This document shows positions 36,404-47,082 of a DNA stretch of 64,000 bases, in pieces; within the stretch, counting starts at the first letter, position 1, and each line of letters begins with the position of its first letter. Position numbers and translations under genes: made by a program. Origin of the DNA: Buddleja alternifolia (Eukaryota; Streptophyta; Magnoliopsida; Lamiales; Scrophulariaceae); NCBI GenBank assembly GCA_019426215.1, contig CM033391.1, positions 4,762,708-4,826,707 of the forward strand, read 5' to 3'. Below the pieces are notes generated by a model. It ran no database searches, was not told the origin of the DNA, and saw only the letters and a program-made list of their open reading frames with translations.

Positions 36404-37316
36404 TTACTTATGTTTAAAGTTTTAAGTAATATCTATTAAAAATATAATGCAATATCTATTAACGATATTTATTAATAAAACATTAATAATATTTATGTAT
36501 GTGTTGATTTTCTTTCGAGTCGAGCTCGGTCTACTCGTGTTCGAGCTCGATCTCAAAAAAATTGGCTCAACTCGAGCTCGACTTGTGTTCACCCTAAGAC
36601 GGGGCTCTGAAGGAGGATATTGAATTTGAAAACACCTACCCCACAGGAATTTTATTACGAATGTCTAAATTACAAAATTATCCATGAACTATCGTCTGTT
36701 TCCCCTGAACATGTCACTAATGTGTCAACAAAATGCATCTATAAGATATCTCCAGTTCTACTTTAGGTGGAAAACAAAATATTTGATGAACAACACATCA
36801 ACTGCTAACTATTAATAAGGTGACCACACTGATCCTCTAAAAACGTTAGAATTTATGTCAATCCAAAATATCAATCTCACATTCTAGCATTATACAAAGT
36901 AAAAGGAGATGAAAATAAGACTAACAAAGTAACATGCAATTCAAGGAGAAAAACAGCGACTCAAATAGCGTAGTTATCAAAACTTAAAAATATTAAAAAT
37001 GGTTCGAAGCTTAATCTATAAACAAATATGCAATCTTTAAAATATTATATCGACCAATCGCATATTTATGACTGAAATCAAGAAACCAATAATATCATTT
37101 CAATCAATCAAGATTAATAAATATATCATTCGACCAACCAAAAATACCCATAAATATAATCAATCTAGCTTAATGAACAATTATACAACAAAAACAATAC
37201 CTCTTTGAATTATCGTCAGCCACATTCTCTACCTGCTTTCTCCTGCAATTCATCCAATATTAATTATTAATTATTAAAATACAATTACACCAAACAACAA
37301 AACAAAGCCCCACGAC

Positions 37317-37508
37317 TCACAAGTAGTATCTCTTCGTCCTGTATTCTCTGCGAGTCCGATCATTCGCCCAAGTGCTGCTATTTTCTGTATATTTCGTAAC
37401 ATCGTACATCTTCCATAGCTTACGGTCGGAGGTTAACAAGCAAAACATTAAGAGCACACCAATCTCCGGGCATTTAGTCTTAGGCGGCCAGAGACTAGAG
37501 CGTGTCAT
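37317..37508 (-). pseudogene. Unidentified exon fragment, left side of the palindrome centre
   Basis: Open frame on the - strand containing LLTSDRKLWKMYDVTKYTEN and ending KRYYL then a stop that overlaps a GTGAGT donor-like site. It is the inverted partner of 37502-37684. The family is not recognised. Confidence 0.5.
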
Positions 37509-37802
37509 TTCGTAACAACGTACATCTTCCCACGGCCGGAGAGTGGTGTTCTTTCTTTCGTTTGTTAGCCTCCGACCGTAAGCTATGGAAGATGTACAAT
37601 CTTACAAAATATACAGAAAATAGTCGCATGTGGGCGAATGATTGGACTCGCAGTGAATACTGGACGAAGAGAGACTACTTGTGAGTTATGAGGTTTTGTT
37701 TTGTTGTTTGGTTTGATTGCATTTTAATAATTAATACTGGATGAATTGCAGGAGAAAGCACGCAAAGCAAGTAGAGAATGTGGCTGACGATAATTCAAAG
37801 AG
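37502..37802 (+). pseudogene. Unidentified two-exon gene fragment, right side of the palindrome centre
   Basis: A coding-like stretch to 37680 (LLASDRKLWKMYNLTKYTEN, ending WTKRDY) is followed by a GTGAGT donor at 37681. A TTGCAG acceptor then precedes a second exon at 37752-37802 (RKHAKQVENVADDNSK) and another GT donor. The phase is consistent across the intron, so this looks like part of a real spliced gene copied at DNA level. I do not recognise the protein. The same first-exon block is repeated at 29000-29645 and, inverted, at 37317-37508. Confidence 0.55.
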
Positions 37803-38598
37803 GTATTTTTTTTTTGGTTGTATAGTTGATTTATTAAGCTAGAATGATTATATTTCTGGGTATTTTTTGGTTGGTCAAGTGATATATTTATTGATCTTGA
37901 TTGATTGAAATGACATTACTGGTTTCTTGATTTGAGTCGTAAACATGTGATTAGTCGATAATATATTTTAAAGATTGCATATTTGTTTATGGATTAAGCT
38001 TCGAACCGTTTTTAATATTTTTAAGTTTTGATAACTACGCTATTTGAGTCGCCATTCCCCCCCCCCCCCTTCCCTTGAATTGCATGTTACTTTGTTAGTC
38101 TCATTTTCATCTCCTTTTACTTTGTAATAATGCTGGAATATGAGATTGATATTTTGGATTGACATAAATTCCAACGTTTTTAGAGGATCAATGTGCTTGC
38201 CTTATTAATAGTTAGCAGTTGATATGTTGTTCATCAAATATTTTGTTTTCCACCTAAAGTTGAACAAGAGATATCTTATAGATGCATTACGTTGACACAT
38301 TAGTGACATGCTTATCGGCTAAAGACGATAGTTCATGGATAATTTTGACATATAGACATTCGTAATGAAATTCCTATAGGGTAGGTGTTTTCAAATTAAT
38401 ATCCTCCTTTTAGATCCCCATCCTGGGGTGAACATAAGTCGAGCTTGAGTTGAGCCAAATTTTTTGAGATCGAGCTCGGACACGAGTAGACCAAGCTCGA
38501 CTCGAGAAAAAACCAACACATACATAAATATTATTAATTTTTCATTAATTTATATCGTTAATAGATATTACTTAACAAAAATCTTTAAACATAAATAA

Positions 38599-40644
38599 TT
38601 TATACTATATTAAAAGTGTGGATAATATACATGTTTCTTCCAATTGTGAAAAGACAAATATGTCCTTAATTAATAACACTTTTTTTGGGTACACCCCTTA
38701 ACACAAAATACACACTTTCATATTTTTCAATTTCCATAATAATACACTCAATAATAAAAATACACCTTCTCATCTTCCACTTTAAATAAGAATCATCATT
38801 TCATTTTCACAATATAATTATATACAATTAATAAAAAAAATATGCTCTTGGTAATAGCACTTATTACCACCTTAAATAAAAACACGACTTACTAACTTCG
38901 ATAAAAAAAAAAATCAAAGGTCATTACAATTTGAGTCAATTGCTATATTCAACTGATTTTGAGAATTTGTGGAAGGCAAAATATCCTAATCCGCAAGTTC
39001 AACTAATTTGTTGAAAGGTAAAAGATTGTGATATGTAAATTAGATACCTACCCCATCAAAATTTATTACGCAACACAATTTATTTATCATTGTCATCTTA
39101 ATCATAGTAATCATGTTCATTCGGATACTCTCGATCTCTAATAAATGAGCTATCTCTACTGGTGGTGCTCCTAAGGCATGCATCGCTGTTCCAATCAAGG
39201 TTGTCATCATCCGTCCTGTCATCGAATCTGTAATCACCGTTGTCTCATCGTGATCCATCAAACTGTCCCAATCGTCCAACATTTGCTAGGTTCAACATTT
39301 TCATCCTCATCAAGGTCAATGTGTCCATCAACACCATCGACGTCTTTATCACTATGACACTACTTCTCTTCGTCATCCTCGCTCTCATCGATTTCTTCAC
39401 CGATATAATCCTTTCCAACATCAAACTCTGTCCCCGTATGTGAAACAAACAACGGGGTTGTGAAGTGTAAATATGTCATTATGAATTTCGAAACACGCGC
39501 TCATGAGACACCATGGGTGCATAAAATGTATATTCAGGTTGTCACAGTGTGCTCGCACCAACAAGGACAAGTTGTGAAATGTGGCATTGTCACATCACCT
39601 TCAAAGTAGCAACTAGCACACATGGGATGTATCCAACACTCTCTAAAAAATACAACCAGTGTCCCATCTTCAAAATCAGTAGAACAAGAAGAACATGCTT
39701 TGTGGAGAAGGAAATTGTGGATAGCTAAATTCATCATTGTCGTGAGAAAAAATATATAAAAAGGTTATGCTGGCAGGGGGAGTTGGAGAGAACGTGTACT
39801 TTAGAGTAATGGATAAATGTTGCATGTTTTAGACAACTTACTCTTATATTGCATCTCGAGAACCACTTGGAGAGTGGATGGGTTCAGACTTTTAATATCT
39901 CACATGAAGAATAATCAAAATTGGTGCAGCTTCAATCTATCTTTCTAGCAAAAGCCTTAGCATCAATGCACCAACGAATAATAAGTTGCGACTTCTTGAA
40001 AAGCCAAGAAAATGATTTGGATAGACCATAAAAGGCCATTTCAATCAGAAAATACGTTTAAGATTGTGAGAACAAGTTTGTGGAGGCTACGATAGATCTC
40101 TCTGTAGTCAACTTATGCGGATAAGTTAACAAACATGGCAAGCAATTATCTGACTATTGTTTTCCCTAATGTATGTGTCATTTTTTCAGTTCATTTCCCC
40201 CAGTGCCATAGCAGTGTTTGCATAAAGTGTGACTTTATGACACAATATCACTTTGCTAGCAGTCGTAGGAAAAATATCAGATTTAGAAGTGTCTTTAGCT
40301 AAAGTAATTATCATATGCTGAACAGAAAATGTGAATTTGTTAATTATATGACCCTACAAGTTCAAATTTCTTATGTACATTAGAAAATAGTAGAAGTTTG
40401 CAAAAAATTCCATAGAGTGTGTAGAACGTTGTAAAACCTTCATTTGTATTTTAGAAAGATCAAAATTTAGTAAGTGAAAATTGACTACTATCATTAGATC
40501 AAACTGATCTCTACTATGTATTAAAGAGGTAGAGTGCTATAAGTATGAGCTAACATTTCATTTTTCAACTATGCAAGGCTTGTTTAGTTTAAGTTGTTCA
40601 TTCATCATATACTTTCACATGCAACGCACATACTTTTTTGCTAG
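38599..40644 (+). mobile_element. Helitron-like element H5 carrying the inverted acidic-ORF fragment
   Basis: The 5' end is TTTATACTATATTAAAAGTG at 38599 (a one-base variant of the TCTATACTA start). The 3' end is GCAACGCACATACTTTTTTG followed by CTAG at 40641-40644 and then T. About 2.05 kb. It carries a degraded, inverted copy of the acidic ORF and its spacer (39737 down to 38880). No Rep/helicase is seen. Immediately after the 3' end the sequence matches the flank of the RNase H-like block at 31870 (inverted), consistent with insertion beside that block. Confidence 0.6.
39040..39737 (-). pseudogene. Unidentified acidic ORF, right (inverted) copy
   Basis: Homologous to 31874-32536 in inverted orientation. 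The - strand opens at 39737 (MMNLAIHNFLLHKACSSCS) with a Cys-rich stretch up to 39534. A second frame covers 39448-39245 and a third 39282-39040, all corresponding to one region of the left copy. Frameshifts and stops break it. It lies inside Helitron-like element H5. Confidence 0.5.
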
Positions 40645-40911
40645 TATACTAAAATTTCTTACTAAAATTCCTTTGTTTTACCAATTAATATTTCATGCTA
40701 CATTCTATCGTTAGCTATTTCAATATGTGCATGATTATTTCATTCCTAGAGTTTGTCATGTGATTTCTCAAAATTACTTAAAAGTTCACTTTGTTCGCTT
40801 AGAAGTTGCATGCTACCACTGTATATAGTTTGTTTTCACCTTTTTTTTCCCTTTCTAATTTGTTGTCTATCACCACAATTATTATTCATTCTTTATTTTA
40901 ATCGTAAGAGT

Positions 40912-41410
40912 TTAATCATGCTATTAATGCATATCAGTGATAGGGCCAAAACGGTGTGGGTTAAACCTCGACCCGGATGGTTGAAACTCAACACTGACAC
41001 TAGCGTATTCACTACAGCGGGTATGGCAGCAAGTGGAGATATCATTCGGTATGAGTTTCGTAGATGGCGAGGAGGATTCAGCTCGAAGTTGAGCTACAGA
41101 TCATGTATGGATGATTCGGAGATGATGGCTCTACACTAAGGGCTAGAATTTGCATTTAACAAAAAATTTCACTGTTGAATGTGGAAATCGACGCAAAGAC
41201 AGTTTTCGATCTTATTGTCAAAGGCAATGTTCAAACTCACCATTTGGGCTATCTCATCCAACGTTGTTGACAACTTATATATGCATACTCTTGGATGCGC
41301 GATCTCCATCATATCTACCGAGAAAGAAACGTATGTGCGGATGACTTGTGAGACATGGGCACTCTTTTTGCTGGGGCATCCACATTTGGGATCATATCCC
41401 TCCTGACGTT
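40912..41410 (+). pseudogene. RNase H-like (RVT_3-type) protein fragment, right copy
   Basis: Reads WVKPRPGWLKLNTDTSVFTT, then IIRYEFRRWRGGFSSKLSY, and stops at 41137-41139 (TAA where the left copy has CAA, Gln). The rest of the domain continues to about 41410 with frame changes. The homologous left copy is at 31078-31620 in the opposite orientation. The shared block continues to about 41745, matching 30790-31070 inverted. Confidence 0.7.
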
Positions 41411-41749
41411 TTATATTTACTTTCGAAAAAACAAAAATTAATTTGCTGCTTTTATTTTGACTAGTACAAAAATCTGGTTACTTGTTATTACTTACGGGAA
41501 GATCAGAAATGTTCAATTTTACAAATCATAGAGATATTAATTTGTAATGAAGAATGTCGCCCTGCAGCTTTAAATATAAATATATACATTTTCTATTATG
41601 AACATATCTACAAGTGAGAAACTGGTACATAATATTATATGTTGCATCTTATTCATGTACTTATATATGAATCTCAATTTCTTTTTATGTGAATTCATTA
41701 ATTGTAAACTCAGAATATAATAGATTGGAACAAATTAAGGTTTTTACCT

Positions 41750-42896
41750 TTTATTTATTTTTTGTATTTTTTTTACCTTTTATTGTTGTATTCTTGCATC
41801 TATGCATCTTTCGACTTTTAACTCTGATGAGTTTGTTTTTCCATCTCCCCCCCCCCCCCCCCCCGCCCCGCATACCTTGCATGTATTTTCAATTCATTTG
41901 ACAGAATTCAGAATATGGATTTTCATCTACCATATTTAAAATACCTATTAAATTTGTTTTTGTAAATCTTGAATTAACATTTATTTTGTTATTAAATTTT
42001 AACTATTTTGGCAAAAATTGAGAATTAATAATATTATTATATTATCATTCAATACATGCATCATTTGTTAATGAAATTCTTTTTGCATAATTACATTAAT
42101 GTTTTGATAGTCTTCCTCTAAAAAAATAGCATTTTAATTGTTTATTCGACTTCGTGTTATTATTTTAATTCATTATTTGGTTCTCTGTATTCCTTTAAAA
42201 ATTATTTTTATGTGCTATATTATATCGTTGGAGTTGGTTCTCTATTGATTTCTTTATGTTTTAGTGTATTCTTTTATAAATATTATTGTCTTTTTCTTCC
42301 TCTATATCCAATACCAATGTGAAAGTCTTTTCTTCTTGACATCATATTTTCTTTCATATAATGCTTGCAGGGAAATGTTCTTCAATATCATTAGGTTTTG
42401 TTATTTTATATTCCATTAGCTTTTGCTTTAATATCATGAACAAATTGTCTTCTTTAGTTGTCCGTTGACGCTTTGTTTGGTTCAAGAAAATTGCAACATA
42501 AATGTAAAGAAAATAAAAGAAAATCGTTTTCTTTTCCTTGAACCAAAACAAGATGTAAATGCTATAATTAGAGTAATTATAGAGTATATTTTATGGAAAT
42601 ATCTCCCATTTTCTTTTTCTTTTTTGTTGGGGTAATTGCAAATTAGTAGTCGGTAACAATACACTACTATACCAATATTTTAATTTAAAACATCATCATA
42701 TGCACTAATCATTTTATTGTGAACTGAATTCTTTGAAGTCGATACATCATACACCATTGAATTAAAGTGATTGAGATTTGAGGTAATCCCCGAACACCAC
42801 CCCTCTTGCAATCAATATCCTTAAATGGACCGGTTCCAATGGTCCACCAATGACTCATCCCATATTGGCTTGACCCATAGAATAGCAAGATTTTAT
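41750..42896. other. AT-rich intergenic DNA with a poly-C tract and a tiny hairpin
   Basis: No gene. A run of 18 C lies at 41847-41864. A hairpin of about 80 bp at 42471-42552 (TTGTTTGGTTCAAGAAAA pairing with CTTTTCCTTGAACCAAAACA) may be a deletion derivative of a MITE. Confidence 0.5.
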
Positions 42897-42897
42897 C

Positions 42898-43036
42898 CAA
42901 GACTTGTTAGCCTAGTGGTACTGGTATAGCTTCCACTTTCATATGGAGCTCATAGGTTTAATTCCAAATTGTCACAAGTTGCAACTTTTCTCTCCTTATT
43001 TGGAGTCTTACAGGGTATGTAAAAAAAAAAAAAAAA
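42898..43036 (+). mobile_element. tRNA-derived SINE
   Basis: An A-box-like TTAGCCTAGTGG (42907-42918) and a B-box-like GGTTTAATTCC (42955-42965) have tRNA-like spacing. They are followed by a short unique body and a 3' run of 16 A ending at 43036. Imperfect flanking repeats AGAATAGCAAGATTTT and AGAATCACAAAATTTT on either side look like a diverged target-site duplication. Confidence 0.7.
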
Positions 43037-43512
43037 GAATCACAAAATTTTCTATTGAGAAAAAATAAAAATGCCCTTAGTTGAGGGTGGAAGAGGCCCC
43101 AATATATTGAAAGATAGGCCAGAAACTTATATACAAGACACAATTCAATAGTGGTCCAACAGAAAGTAATTGTCGTCTAGAAATTATCCTACAATCAAAG
43201 ACTCCAGCATATAATTACAAGGATTACAAACTAAACTTCAACGTTAATTGGTCCCATGTTCAATGATCTAGACAAATTCTTAACATGTACAAGCAATACT
43301 AAAAAATAACAATCAAAAAACATTTTAAACAAACATTTCTTGTGAGGCAACCTTATCTGCCCTCACCCACAAACGACAATAAATTACCAGTAATAACAAT
43401 ATATCAACTCCACTAAACATTAGGAGAAAAAAATAACAAAGCAAAAGAAGCAATACAAACATTTGAGGACAATTTTAGCCCCCCCCCCCCAGTTCTAAAA
43501 CTTTCACATGCC

Positions 43513-43767
43513 TTATGTAGCAGATCTTAAGAGCCGATTTTTGTTATGTCTTTGCTTGATCAATTGTATTTCATGGCTTTTAACAAGCTGGCCAGCTGAA
43601 ATGGCGGACTTTAGAGAGAGCTCTCCTGCTAACACTGAACCGGCAACAATGCTAGCTAGGGCCCGAGAATTTGCTCCTGGAGACTCTTTGCTTGCGCCCT
43701 TTACGCCAAGAAGGTTGAGGAAAGAAGATTTTGATGCTAATTGAGTTCCACTTCCAACAGTGCCAAC
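43513..43767 (-). pseudogene. HMGR: Terminal exon of HMG-CoA reductase, isolated fragment
   Basis: The - strand from 43767 follows an acceptor (CTCTAG) and reads [20 protein letters not shown], then [20 protein letters not shown] and [20 protein letters not shown], then LVKSH. This is the highly conserved start of the last exon of plant HMG-CoA reductase, including the NADPH-binding GTVGxGT loop (Ser in place of the middle Gly) and the catalytic His of KSH. A 2-bp loss next to that His shifts the frame, so the family tail is replaced by 17 unrelated residues before a stop at 43513. No upstream exons lie in the 315 bp before the Mutator-like element at 44083 or beyond it. The enzyme makes mevalonate for cytosolic isoprenoids. 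This piece alone cannot do so. Confidence 0.9.
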
Positions 43768-44082
43768 CTAGAGAGTTATGCAAGAATGGGCTTTAACAGA
43801 TGATTAAGAAAAAAAGTATTCCATATGAAAAGATTCATACTTTTTTCGAACTAAAGGATGAAATGAATATAAAATTATGAAATTGCAGACAAAATGACAA
43901 CTTTGTGTTACTGTCAAGAAAAGTAACATCAAAACCCATATCACTATTCAACTGTGTGTGGCCTTGAATTCATTCAAATCCCTTTTTTTCTCTAAATGTA
44001 TGCTTTGATTATATGTACTTAATTAAATTTCATGATTGTACTTAAATAGTTTATATCAAAAACAATATGTACTAGTCGATAA

Positions 44083-45067
44083 CGGGAAAATTACAATTTT
44101 CGTCCCTGAAGTTGTAGCCAAAAACAGATTTGGTCCCTCATATTTTAGGCTTGACATATTTGGTCCCTCAACTTACAAATTTTGGACAAATGTGGTCCCT
44201 GCCGTCAATTTACTGTTTAAAACTAACAGAATCAGCCTAGGTGGATTATAAAGTTGCCAACTTGGAAAAAAATTGACAAATGTGCAAATCCCAACATGCC
44301 AAGTGGAAAATTAGTAAAAATCACAAACATTTTATATTTTAAACTATAATATATTAATTAACATTTTGAATTAATATATTAAAAAAATAATCATATAAAA
44401 AAATTTGTATTCATATTCCAACCCACCTTCCCCACCCAAAACGGACCACCTATTGCCACTCATCGGTCAGCCATGACCTTCTCCCCCAAGATTGGCATCT
44501 CTCAAGGATGTAGCATTTATATGTGTGTGTATATTTCTATTCTTCAATGAAGTGTGTGTGTTGCTGATGTGCCAAGGGATTGGGTAGTACAGTGGGCGGC
44601 AACAACGAGGGGACGTGGGGAAAGGACTAAGGGCGTCAACGGAAGGTGGGGCTAGCCGACGACAAGCTGTGCGCGAGAGAGTTGACGTTGGGGTGGGGGC
44701 AGGTATAGGTGCAGGTGCAGAAGAAGACCCATTTCTCACCTTTTTTTTTGTTGGGTATTTTATTATTTTTTATATTTTTTACATTGTTTAGTTATGATGA
44801 TTCTGTATAAATTTTAAAATAATTTTCAATTTTTTTGTTTTTCTGGATATTTTAATATATTTTGATATTAATTTAATTGAGAAACTTAAAAAAACCTTAA
44901 TTTTGAATGTTTTGGGGGATTCCGCTAGTTCTAAACGGCAAATTGATGGCAGAGACTACATTTGTCCAAAATTTGTAAGTTGAGGGACCAAATCTGTCGA
45001 GGCTGTAACATGAGGGACCAAATGTGTTTTTAGCTACAACTTCAGGGACGAAAGCTGTAATTTTCCC
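44083..45067. mobile_element. Mutator-like element with long TIRs and a GC-rich insert (Pack-MULE candidate)
   Basis: The arms of about 160 bp (44083-44245 and 44905-45067) are inverted copies sharing AAATTTTGGACAAATGTGGT-like text and GGTCCCTCA motifs. Flanking 9-bp sequences AGTCGATAA (44074-44082) and AGTCGATAC (45068-45076) match at 8 of 9 positions, as expected for Mutator-like insertion. Inside, 44560-44735 is clearly GC-richer than the surroundings and reads as an open frame on the - strand (44739-44467, proline/alanine/serine-rich, no domain recognised). This may be a captured gene fragment. No transposase present. Confidence 0.75.
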
Positions 45068-45076
45068 AGTCGATAC

Positions 45077-46080
45077 CATATACTCATGCGTGTACAAAAC
45101 ATAAAATTTGAGTTAAAGTTAATTTAGTTTAAGTAAATAGCGATAAAATAGACGAACAAATAGAAAAAAAAAATAAGAAATGAGAAATAAAATTTAAAGT
45201 TACATTTAAGAGAAAATATAAGAAAAAACTTTCCTATAACAGGTTTCATTCTTCATTTTTGGGAGTGCTAGTCCACACTCATATTTTGGACTTAACAATT
45301 GGCGCTTTCGTCCACACGAACCATGGCCCCTCGCCGTGATCCTGCCCCCGACCCTGTCCACCCTTCCTTCGATGAGCAAGTCACCCACCTCGCTGAAACT
45401 CTGCGTAATATACAATCCCAAATTGACGCTAAGGAAACTGAATCACAAGTGAGTAAGGCAAGCGCTGCCAAAAGGCATGAAAACTTAATCGCTCTCCTTA
45501 CAAACATTCTGCCCCCAACCTGCATCCACCAAATTTGATCCTCTTTCCACTACACCACGAAAAGCCTACCATGTCAGCTTCTCTTCAATAATCCTTATTT
45601 TCCACATGCACCAAAACCCGCTGTTTGCTGGCTCGAAAGACCTCAAAATTCTAAAAATAAGCCTATCTCTTTTCGATGGCACCAACCCACTCGACTGGCT
45701 GTTTCAAGCTGATCAATATTTCTCCTACTACAATGCGTTAACGTCACAAGGCCTATCCCCCATATCCTTCTTCATGAAAGGCCCACCATTGAGTTGGTTT
45801 AAATGGATGCACACAAATAATCAACTCACAGCTTGGGAGATGCTTACTCGTACACTCGAAATCCGCTTTGGTCCCCCATGCTATGAAAACCATCAAACTT
45901 CCTTGTTTAAACTCCATCAACACGATACCGTTTCTGACTACCAAACTCAATTTGAGGAATTATGTAATTATGTTCATGGCATGACGCCCACAGCTATCCT
46001 GAATTTCTTTCTTTCGAGTCTTCGTCCCGACATTCATTTATAGCTTGGATAATTTTCTAATAAAGGACAAAAGACTAATA
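45077..46080 (+). mobile_element. Gypsy retrotransposon remnant (leader and gag)
   Basis: TTGGCGCTTTCGTCC near 45298-45313 looks like the primer-binding/leader region just after a 5' LTR, whose end may be the 45080-45295 stretch. It is followed by a gag fragment. No pol, no 3' LTR and no target duplication are visible. Confidence 0.65.
45299..46043 (+). pseudogene. Gypsy gag fragment
   Basis: The first part (45323-45538, MAPRRDPAPDPVHPSFDEQV, then a predicted helical heptad-like region) is followed in another frame by 45606-46043. That part carries the conserved retrotransposon gag core (ISLSLFDGTNPLDWLFQADQ, then PPLSWFKWMH and EIRFGPPCYENHQTSLFKLH) and ends with a stop after LSSLRPDIHL. 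This is the N-terminal half of a plant Ty3/Gypsy gag. The zinc knuckle and all of pol are absent. Confidence 0.85.
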
Positions 46081-46549
46081 ACTACAACAAATGGTTAAGG
46101 CAAGCAAGCAGATGATAAGGAAAATAATCTTTTAAGTTCTATGCAGAAAAGCTAGTGCTAACTCCTGGGAGTGAGGAAGGGTGTGCTGAGGCTCGGCGTG
46201 TCTCGCCCAGCAGCCCCGAAATGTTGCCTTAGCCACTTTTCCTTCTTTCTTTGGTCAATCCCTTGGCACTTTGACTTGTCTCCACATATAACCCATCAGA
46301 GGCCCCAAAATATTTGAAGTTTTTGGTCCGATTCTCACCTGTATGTAGGCATTTGTCTACTTTCATAGTAGTTGATAATTTATAGTAATTGATTTGGGTC
46401 ATTTTTTGTCAAATGAACGAACCTACGCATTAAGAGCACCAAGTCTAGCATGACCCAATATAATGATATTATAGACTGCACTTGGCTAGTTGACCAAGCT
46501 GCCTATATACCTCCTTGGAGTATCAAGTCTTACGTAGTTCAAAGATTAA

Positions 46550-47079
46550 GGCTCTGTTTGTTTATGTTTTTGAGATAAAATCCTGAAAATTTCTCGGGAA
46601 ATGCGTACATGGATTCGTGTGAGAATTGATGTGATGTATGTTGTGTTTGTTTATGTTTTTAAATAGTGGTTGAGATTTGTAAAATGTGTCAAATCAATAA
46701 TAATTGGTTGATATATGATGAGTTAAATAATTGAGTTAGTTATTTGTGTAATGATTATATGAATAAATAAATAATAGAATAAGATAGATAGATATATAAA
46801 GTTAATTTAATATTAATATATTTTGAAATTTGAAATTTATTATTAATATATAGTAAAAGTGGAAGATTGAATAAAAAAGTAATGATTGGAGGAAATGATG
46901 TTGATTGATAAATGTGTGAAATGATTGATATAGTGAGTGATAGGTAGTTATATGGGGGATTGAAAAAGTTAAGTTGAAAAAAGTAGAATTTAGATGAAAA
47001 TGGTTTGTGTTATGGATTTTTAGAATTTTGTGATCCAGGATATTGAAAATGGAATTTGAAAACATAAACAAACAAGGCC
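46550..47079. mobile_element. Tourist-like (PIF/Harbinger) MITE
   Basis: The ends are GGCTCTGTTTGTTTATG and, inverted, GGCCTTGTTTGTTTATG. The 3-bp duplication TAA lies at 46547-46549 and 47080-47082. 530 bp, AT-rich, no coding. This combination is typical of Tourist/Harbinger MITEs. Confidence 0.75.
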
Positions 47080-47082
47080 TAA

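Larger units (their letters stand above)
36130..38885. repeat. Large palindrome, about 1.3 kb arms with a ~110 bp centre
   Basis: The left arm (about 36130-37446) pairs with the right arm (about 37558-38885) around an axis near 37500. Examples of matching positions are 36403 with 38599 (Helitron-type 5' ends facing outward), 36640 with about 38370 (GAAAACACCTACCC), and 37404 with 37597. By eye the arms are roughly 90% identical. The poly-C tract at 38057-38069 is present only in the right arm. If transcribed, the RNA would fold into a very long hairpin. Confidence 0.85.

Noticed and set aside
43508..43744. + strand ORF of 78 codons
   Set aside because: It is the antisense shadow of the HMG-CoA reductase exon read on the - strand, which has clear family residues and a splice acceptor.
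12381..43767. Functional terpenoid gene cluster (terpene synthase plus HMGR)
   Set aside because: HMGR is represented by a single frameshifted exon and no cytochrome P450 or other modifying enzyme was seen, so a working cluster is not supported here.
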